Source: an uncultured Lachnospiraceae bacterium | Lineage (GTDB): Bacteria > Bacillota_A > Clostridia > Lachnospirales > Lachnospiraceae | NCBI GenBank assembly: GCA_902767195.1 | Contig: CACXGS010000106.1 | Span: forward strand, 1 to 9,777 | Direction of reading: 5' to 3' | DNA length: 9,777 bases | Shown here: piece after piece, positions 6,606 through 9,777 of the stretch | How positions within the stretch are numbered: the first letter of the stretch is position 1 | Layout of the letters: each line of letters begins with the position of its first letter | Position numbers and translations under genes: made by a program | Notes under the pieces: model-generated | What the model saw: only the letters and a program-made list of their open reading frames with translations | Database searches by the model: none | Told to the model about the DNA's origin: nothing

Positions 6606-7589
6606 ATGATTTATGACAGAAGACCGGATGATATGATCCGCATTACAACAGCCGAACAGGCAGAGGCCTACATTGAAGAACAGATTGCCGCAATGCGTCA
6701 GCAGATTGGTGATAAGAAAGTATTACTTGCCCTTTCCGGAGGTGTAGATTCCTCGGTTTGTGCAGCCATGCTGATCAAGGCTGTGGGCAAACAGCTGGTC
6801 TGTGTTCATGTGAATCATGGTCTGCTTCGTAAGGGAGAACCCGAACAGGTCATAGAAGTGTTCAGGAATCAGATGAACGCCAACCTGATCTATGTGGATG
6901 CTGTCGACCGCTTCCTTGATAAGCTGGCGGGAGTGGAGGATCCCGAGACCAAGCGTATGATCATCGGTGGAGAGTTTATCGAAGTATTCGCGGAAGAAGC
7001 CCGGAAGCTTGACGGAATCGAGTTCCTGGGACAGGGAACCATCTGGCCGGATATCCTGGAGAGTGAGGCAGGAATCAAGGCCCATCATAATGCGGGAGGA
7101 CTCCCTGAAGATATGAAGTTCGAACTTGTCGAGCCGGTGAAGATCCTCTATAAAGATGAAGTTCGTGTGGTAGGAAAGGCCCTGGGCCTTCCGGACAACA
7201 TGGTTTTCCGTCAGCCCTTCCCGGGTCCCGGACTGGGCGTCCGCTGTCCCGGCGCAATCACCAGAGACCGTCTGGAAGCCGTCAGAGAATCCGATGCGAT
7301 TCTCAGGGAAGAGTTTGAGAAAGCCGGACTTGCAGGAAAAGTATGGCAGTACTTCACCGTAGTACCGGATTTCAAATCCACCGGAATTACGGATGGTAAA
7401 CGTACCTATGCATGGCCCTGTATTATCCGAGCCATCAATACAACCGATGTGGTGGAGGTAACAGTAGAGCATCTGGATCCGGCATTGCTGGATCATCTGG
7501 CAGAGCGTATCACTTCCGAGGTGGAAGGAATCAACAGAGTATTGTATGACTACACACCCAAGCCCCCGGCAACGGTAGAGTACGAATAA
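6606..7589 (+). CDS. guaA: Stand-alone GMP synthetase (ATP-pyrophosphatase) subunit, no glutaminase domain
   Basis: The protein (327 aa) corresponds to the synthetase half of GMP synthase, which adenylates XMP and aminates it to GMP. The PP-loop SGGVDS is at 44-49. HGLLRKGEP, GTIWPDILES, HHNAGGLPED and RQPFPGPGLGVR follow in family order. The dimerisation domain ends KPPATVEYE, close to the canonical KPPATIEWE. The N-terminal glutamine amidotransferase is absent, so it must use free ammonia or a glutaminase encoded elsewhere, as in archaeal two-subunit enzymes. A canonical C-terminal GVMGDGRTY region reads TGITDGKRTY here, so this domain has diverged. The ATG at 6606 is preceded by AAGGAGG (6593-6599); the earlier in-frame ATG at 6588 lies upstream of that site. 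A longer guaA lies about 1.35 kb downstream. The reading frame shows no damage. Confidence 0.88.
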   Translation: MIYDRRPDDMIRITTAEQAEAYIEEQIAAMRQQIGDKKVLLALSGGVDSSVCAAMLIKAVGKQLVCVHVNHGLLRKGEPEQVIEVFRNQMNANLIYVDAVDRFLDKLAGVEDPETKRMIIGGEFIEVFAEEARKLDGIEFLGQGTIWPDILESEAGIKAHHNAGGLPEDMKFELVEPVKILYKDEVRVVGKALGLPDNMVFRQPFPGPGLGVRCPGAITRDRLEAVRESDAILREEFEKAGLAGKVWQYFTVVPDFKSTGITDGKRTYAWPCIIRAINTTDVVEVTVEHLDPALLDHLAERITSEVEGINRVLYDYTPKPPATVEYE

Positions 7590-7599
7590 GAAATAAAGC

Positions 7600-7632
7600 A
7601 TCCCCATTCTCTTTTCATCAGAGAATGGGGAT
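7600..7632. terminator. Shared hairpin between convergent genes, overlapping the cyclase 3' end
   Basis: A 12-bp stem (7600-7611 with 7621-7632, core CCCCATTCTC/GAGAATGGGG) encloses a 9-base loop. The loop ends with the TGA stop of the minus-strand gene, so one arm encodes its final residues (GIPIL). Downstream on the minus strand is TGCTTTATTTCTTATTC; the plus side is less T-rich. It can serve both convergent transcripts. Confidence 0.65.
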
Positions 7633-8733
7633 TCCTACATTCTGATAAACGACAACCTGGCCTTCATCCTGTGTACAGGCCTTGATCGAGCCATCCTGAG
7701 AGAAAACAATAACAACGGAGTCTTCGATCAGCTCGCAGAGCCTGTAACTTGCTCTGTGGCGCATTCCGTTATCATTGAATTTTCTGTCGGTTTCAATATG
7801 ACCATCGTAAGCGACGAAGCGCATCTGAGGAGGGGCTACATTGGTAGTATTTACAATAGCTTCGCTTCCGAAGCCGATTAAATCCAGATCCTTGTTCAGA
7901 ACGACGCCTCCGTCAACACAGGAGAGTTTGGCCACAAGATCGGCATAGACGGAGATGTGTTTTTTTCTTGCTTCTTCTGAACTCAGATAATCTCCCTTTT
8001 TTTCCTCAAATAAAGGTGCAGGAAGTTTATATTTTATATCAACAATACCTTTTAAAGAGCAGTCGTTTGGAACGATTAAAAGATGACCGCCATGTTTATA
8101 AGAATGGATCAGCTGAATAATCTTGTATAATAATATCAGGCGGTCCGAATCTCTGGCCTTAGAGCCCTTTCGAAGCTTCTCAGCCACAAGGGTTGAAGTA
8201 AAAGTATCTGTTCTGAAATGAGTGGTTTCTCCGGTGTAATAGCCGACAACAGGTGTCTCTCCAAAGCAAAACTCAAGTTTCCCGGGTTCCTTTACCAGAA
8301 TATTGGGTATTTTTGGCATTCTGGTGCCGCTGTGTCTGAACTTCATTATTTCATCCGGCAGGGAAGTATGTGCCGCCAGGATTCCGACTATTTTATAAGG
8401 CTTTTCGTCCAGATTCAGCATCAGATAGCTGATATCGGCATTCAGTGCCGGTGTCAGCTTGTGAAGTTTGTGTAAGCTGAATTCGATAGGCTCGGAAAAA
8501 AGAAATACACGTGAATAGATATATGCATTCAGATATTCCGAATCCGGGGAAATAAAACAGACACGAAAAGTTGAGAAACGCCCCTCTTCCCGTAAACAAC
8601 TGACATTTAAAAGAACATGAAGCACCTTGGAAAGTGCCTCCCTGGGCGGGAGCTTTTGATCTTCTTCTATGATACTTGAAAATCTTTCATAATCTTTGAT
8701 AATATCATCCACAAACAAGTCCAGGTCAGTCAT
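7618..8733 (-). CDS. Putative diadenylate cyclase (DisA_N/DAC domain) with N-terminal sensor-like domain
   Basis: The 371-aa product carries a C-terminal DAC-like domain (about 255-365). It has DGG at 274-276 where the family has DGA, and GMRHRAS (323-329) holding the RHR motif. ELIEDSVVIVFSQDG (334-348) replaces the usual SE..D...VVSEE.G region. Known DAC enzymes join two ATP into c-di-AMP. The N-terminal 250 residues have no membrane segments or motif I recognise firmly. A KHGGHLLIVPND stretch (213-224) resembles the DACN-type sensor modules predicted in front of stand-alone DAC domains. It is neither DisA-like (no DNA-binding C-terminus) nor CdaA-like (no N-terminal helices). The ATG at 8731-8733 follows GTGAGG. 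The sensor half is AT-rich compared with neighbours. Activity is likely but unproven, given the Ala-to-Gly change. Confidence 0.75.
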   Translation of the reverse strand: MTDLDLFVDDIIKDYERFSSIIEEDQKLPPREALSKVLHVLLNVSCLREEGRFSTFRVCFISPDSEYLNAYIYSRVFLFSEPIEFSLHKLHKLTPALNADISYLMLNLDEKPYKIVGILAAHTSLPDEIMKFRHSGTRMPKIPNILVKEPGKLEFCFGETPVVGYYTGETTHFRTDTFTSTLVAEKLRKGSKARDSDRLILLYKIIQLIHSYKHGGHLLIVPNDCSLKGIVDIKYKLPAPLFEEKKGDYLSSEEARKKHISVYADLVAKLSCVDGGVVLNKDLDLIGFGSEAIVNTTNVAPPQMRFVAYDGHIETDRKFNDNGMRHRASYRLCELIEDSVVIVFSQDGSIKACTQDEGQVVVYQNVGIPIL

Positions 8734-8808
8734 TGATAAACCTCACAATTCTACTTTTATTAATCCGGAGTATTCTATGCTTTTACTATATGATGAATTG
8801 AAACTCGG

Positions 8809-8823
8809 ATATCTCAGAGATAT
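8809..8823. promoter_or_regulatory. Palindrome at the cyclase transcription start, possible operator
   Basis: ATATCTC (8809-8815) and GAGATAT (8817-8823) are exact inverted copies around one base. The site touches the cyclase -10 box (8822-8827) and covers the expected start point. A repressor bound here would block the cyclase promoter. No binding protein can be named. Confidence 0.4.
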
Positions 8824-8851
8824 TCTAAAAAATCAGGGACAGGATTGTCAA
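8822..8851 (-). promoter_or_regulatory. Promoter of the cyclase gene
   Basis: On the minus strand a perfect TTGACA (8846-8851), an 18-bp spacer and TAGAAT (8822-8827) form a strong sigma-A-type promoter. The leader to the start codon would be about 80 nt. Confidence 0.72.
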
Positions 8852-8857
8852 GAGAGA

Positions 8858-8888
8858 TTGGCATAAACAATGCGATTCATGTTATAAT
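8858..8888 (+). promoter_or_regulatory. Promoter of full-length guaA
   Basis: TTGGCA (8858-8863) is followed by a 19-bp spacer and a perfect TATAAT (8883-8888). A TG one base upstream makes it an extended -10, which tolerates the long spacer. Its -35 box is six bases from that of the divergent cyclase promoter. The leader is about 42 nt, so no riboswitch fits. Confidence 0.72.
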
Positions 8889-8936
8889 CAGAAAGTTATA
8901 GTAAAAGCAGGACATTTCCTGAAAGGAGGCAGTTCA

Positions 8937-9777
8937 GTGACCAGAGAGAAAGTCATTGTAATAGATTTTGGCGGACAGTACAACCAGCTGGTGGCCAGAA
9001 GGGTCCGGGAGTGTAATGTCTATTGCGAGATTTATTCTTACAGAACAGATTTTGATAAAATTAAAGCTATGGCCCCGAAGGGAATCATTTTAACCGGGGG
9101 CCCCAACAGCTGCTATCTGGAAGGAGCACCCACCTGTTCCAGAGAACTTTTCGAGGCAGGGATTCCGGTGCTCGGCCTGTGCTATGGTGCCCAGCTGATG
9201 CAGCATGTCCTGGGGGGCAAAGTGGAGCGGGCAGAGAAACAGGAATACGGTAAAACACGGGTCAGGGTTGACACGGAATCTCCCCTTTTTACAGATGTTC
9301 CCTCTGAGACTGTTTGCTGGATGAGTCATTTTGACTACATCTCTAAAGCTGCCCCGGGATTTAAAGTGATTGCAAGTACCGGGGACTGTCCGGTGGCGGC
9401 AGCGGAATGTGCCCAGAAGAAACTTTATGCCATCCAGTTCCACCCGGAAGTTCTGCATACGGAAAAGGGCAAGGAGATTCTCCACAACTTTGTCTATGAA
9501 GTCTGTGGATGCAGCGGCGACTGGAAGATGGATTCCTTTGTGGAGTCTTCGATAAAGGCTATTCGCGAGAAAGTAGGCGGTGGTAAGGTGCTCTGTGCTC
9601 TCTCGGGAGGTGTGGATTCCTCTGTGGCTGCCGTTCTCCTGTCCAAAGCAGTGGGAAAACAGCTGACCTGTGTCTTTGTGGATCACGGGCTGCTCCGGAA
9701 AAATGAGGGAGATGAGGTGGAGGCCGTCTTTGGCCCGAAAGGGGATTATAATCTCAACTTTATCCGGGTCAATGCCC
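8937..9777 (+). CDS. guaA: GMP synthase, glutamine-hydrolysing (3' end beyond window)
   Basis: The visible 280 residues cover the class I glutamine amidotransferase domain and the start of the ATP-pyrophosphatase domain of GMP synthase, which converts XMP to GMP with glutamine as nitrogen donor. The nucleophile is Cys82 in GLCYGAQ, completed by His169 and Glu171 in QFHPEV. The oxyanion region is TGGPNS (53-58). The PP-loop SGGVDS is at 223-228, followed by [14 protein letters not shown]. Full-length enzymes are about 510-520 aa, so nearly half is missing at the window edge only. The start is a GTG at 8937 with AAAGGAGG (8922-8929) seven bases upstream. It is divergent from the cyclase. Compared with the short synthetase at 6606-7589 it has the canonical family motifs and is probably the main GMP synthase. 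Confidence 0.96.
   Translation, partial: MTREKVIVIDFGGQYNQLVARRVRECNVYCEIYSYRTDFDKIKAMAPKGIILTGGPNSCYLEGAPTCSRELFEAGIPVLGLCYGAQLMQHVLGGKVERAEKQEYGKTRVRVDTESPLFTDVPSETVCWMSHFDYISKAAPGFKVIASTGDCPVAAAECAQKKLYAIQFHPEVLHTEKGKEILHNFVYEVCGCSGDWKMDSFVESSIKAIREKVGGGKVLCALSGGVDSSVAAVLLSKAVGKQLTCVFVDHGLLRKNEGDEVEAVFGPKGDYNLNFIRVNA

Larger units (their letters stand above)
8778..8909. repeat. Perfect 13-bp inverted repeat flanking the divergent cyclase/guaA promoters
   Basis: TGCTTTTACTATA (8778-8790) and TATAGTAAAAGCA (8897-8909) are exact reverse complements 106 bases apart. They bracket both promoters, so each predicted transcript carries the same TATAGTAAAAGCA shortly after its start. This suggests paired operator sites or a common leader element. 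Confidence 0.55.

Noticed and set aside
6723..7607. 294-codon open frame antisense to the short GMP synthetase
   Set aside because: It is a shadow of a well-conserved gene. A similar antisense frame over guaA (9090-9686) starts alike only because the two sense genes are homologous.
8889..8936. Purine or PRPP-type riboswitch in the guaA leader
   Set aside because: The predicted leader is only about 42 nt, with no three-way junction or conserved riboswitch core. The leader of the short synthetase gene is similarly short.

Overview
The window looks like a chromosomal segment of a gut-type Clostridia, most likely a Lachnospiraceae relative. This is inferred from the protein sequences, moderate GC with strong AGGAGG ribosome binding sites, sigma-A-like promoters, and the pairing of a short and a long GMP synthase. 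No taxonomic marker gene is present, so the placement is tentative.

Layout. Positions 1-321 hold no gene. They contain a large imperfect inverted repeat (about 3-203) and a bidirectional terminator (266-289). Glucose-6-phosphate isomerase (pgi, 322-1905, minus) is divergent from a three-gene plus-strand operon (2147-5041). That operon encodes a D-2-hydroxyacid dehydrogenase, a double zinc-ribbon membrane protein resembling Bacillus YdjG, and a TPM-domain membrane protein resembling YdjH. A very AT-rich leader (5042-5303) precedes glycerol dehydrogenase (gldA, 5304-6401). A 36-bp perfect palindrome follows gldA.

The right third is a nucleotide cluster. It starts with a stand-alone GMP synthetase (ATP-pyrophosphatase) subunit without a glutaminase domain (6606-7589). 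Convergent to it is a DisA_N-type putative diadenylate cyclase (7618-8733, minus). Divergent from the cyclase is a full-length type guaA with glutaminase plus synthetase domains, cut by the window end (8937-9777). The cyclase and guaA promoters lie back to back with their -35 boxes only six bases apart. A perfect 13-bp inverted repeat flanks the pair, so the same 13-nt sequence occurs early in both predicted transcripts.

How the genes fit together. pgi, gldA and the hydroxyacid dehydrogenase are ordinary carbon and redox metabolism genes. The zinc-ribbon/TPM pair resembles the membrane-anchor half of the Bacillus PspA-YdjGHI envelope module, but no SPFH (YdjI-like) or PspA gene is present here. 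The two GMP synthases around a putative c-di-AMP synthase, with apparently linked promoters, are the most distinctive arrangement in the window. A link between guanine-nucleotide supply and cyclic dinucleotide signalling is a hypothesis, not something the sequence proves.
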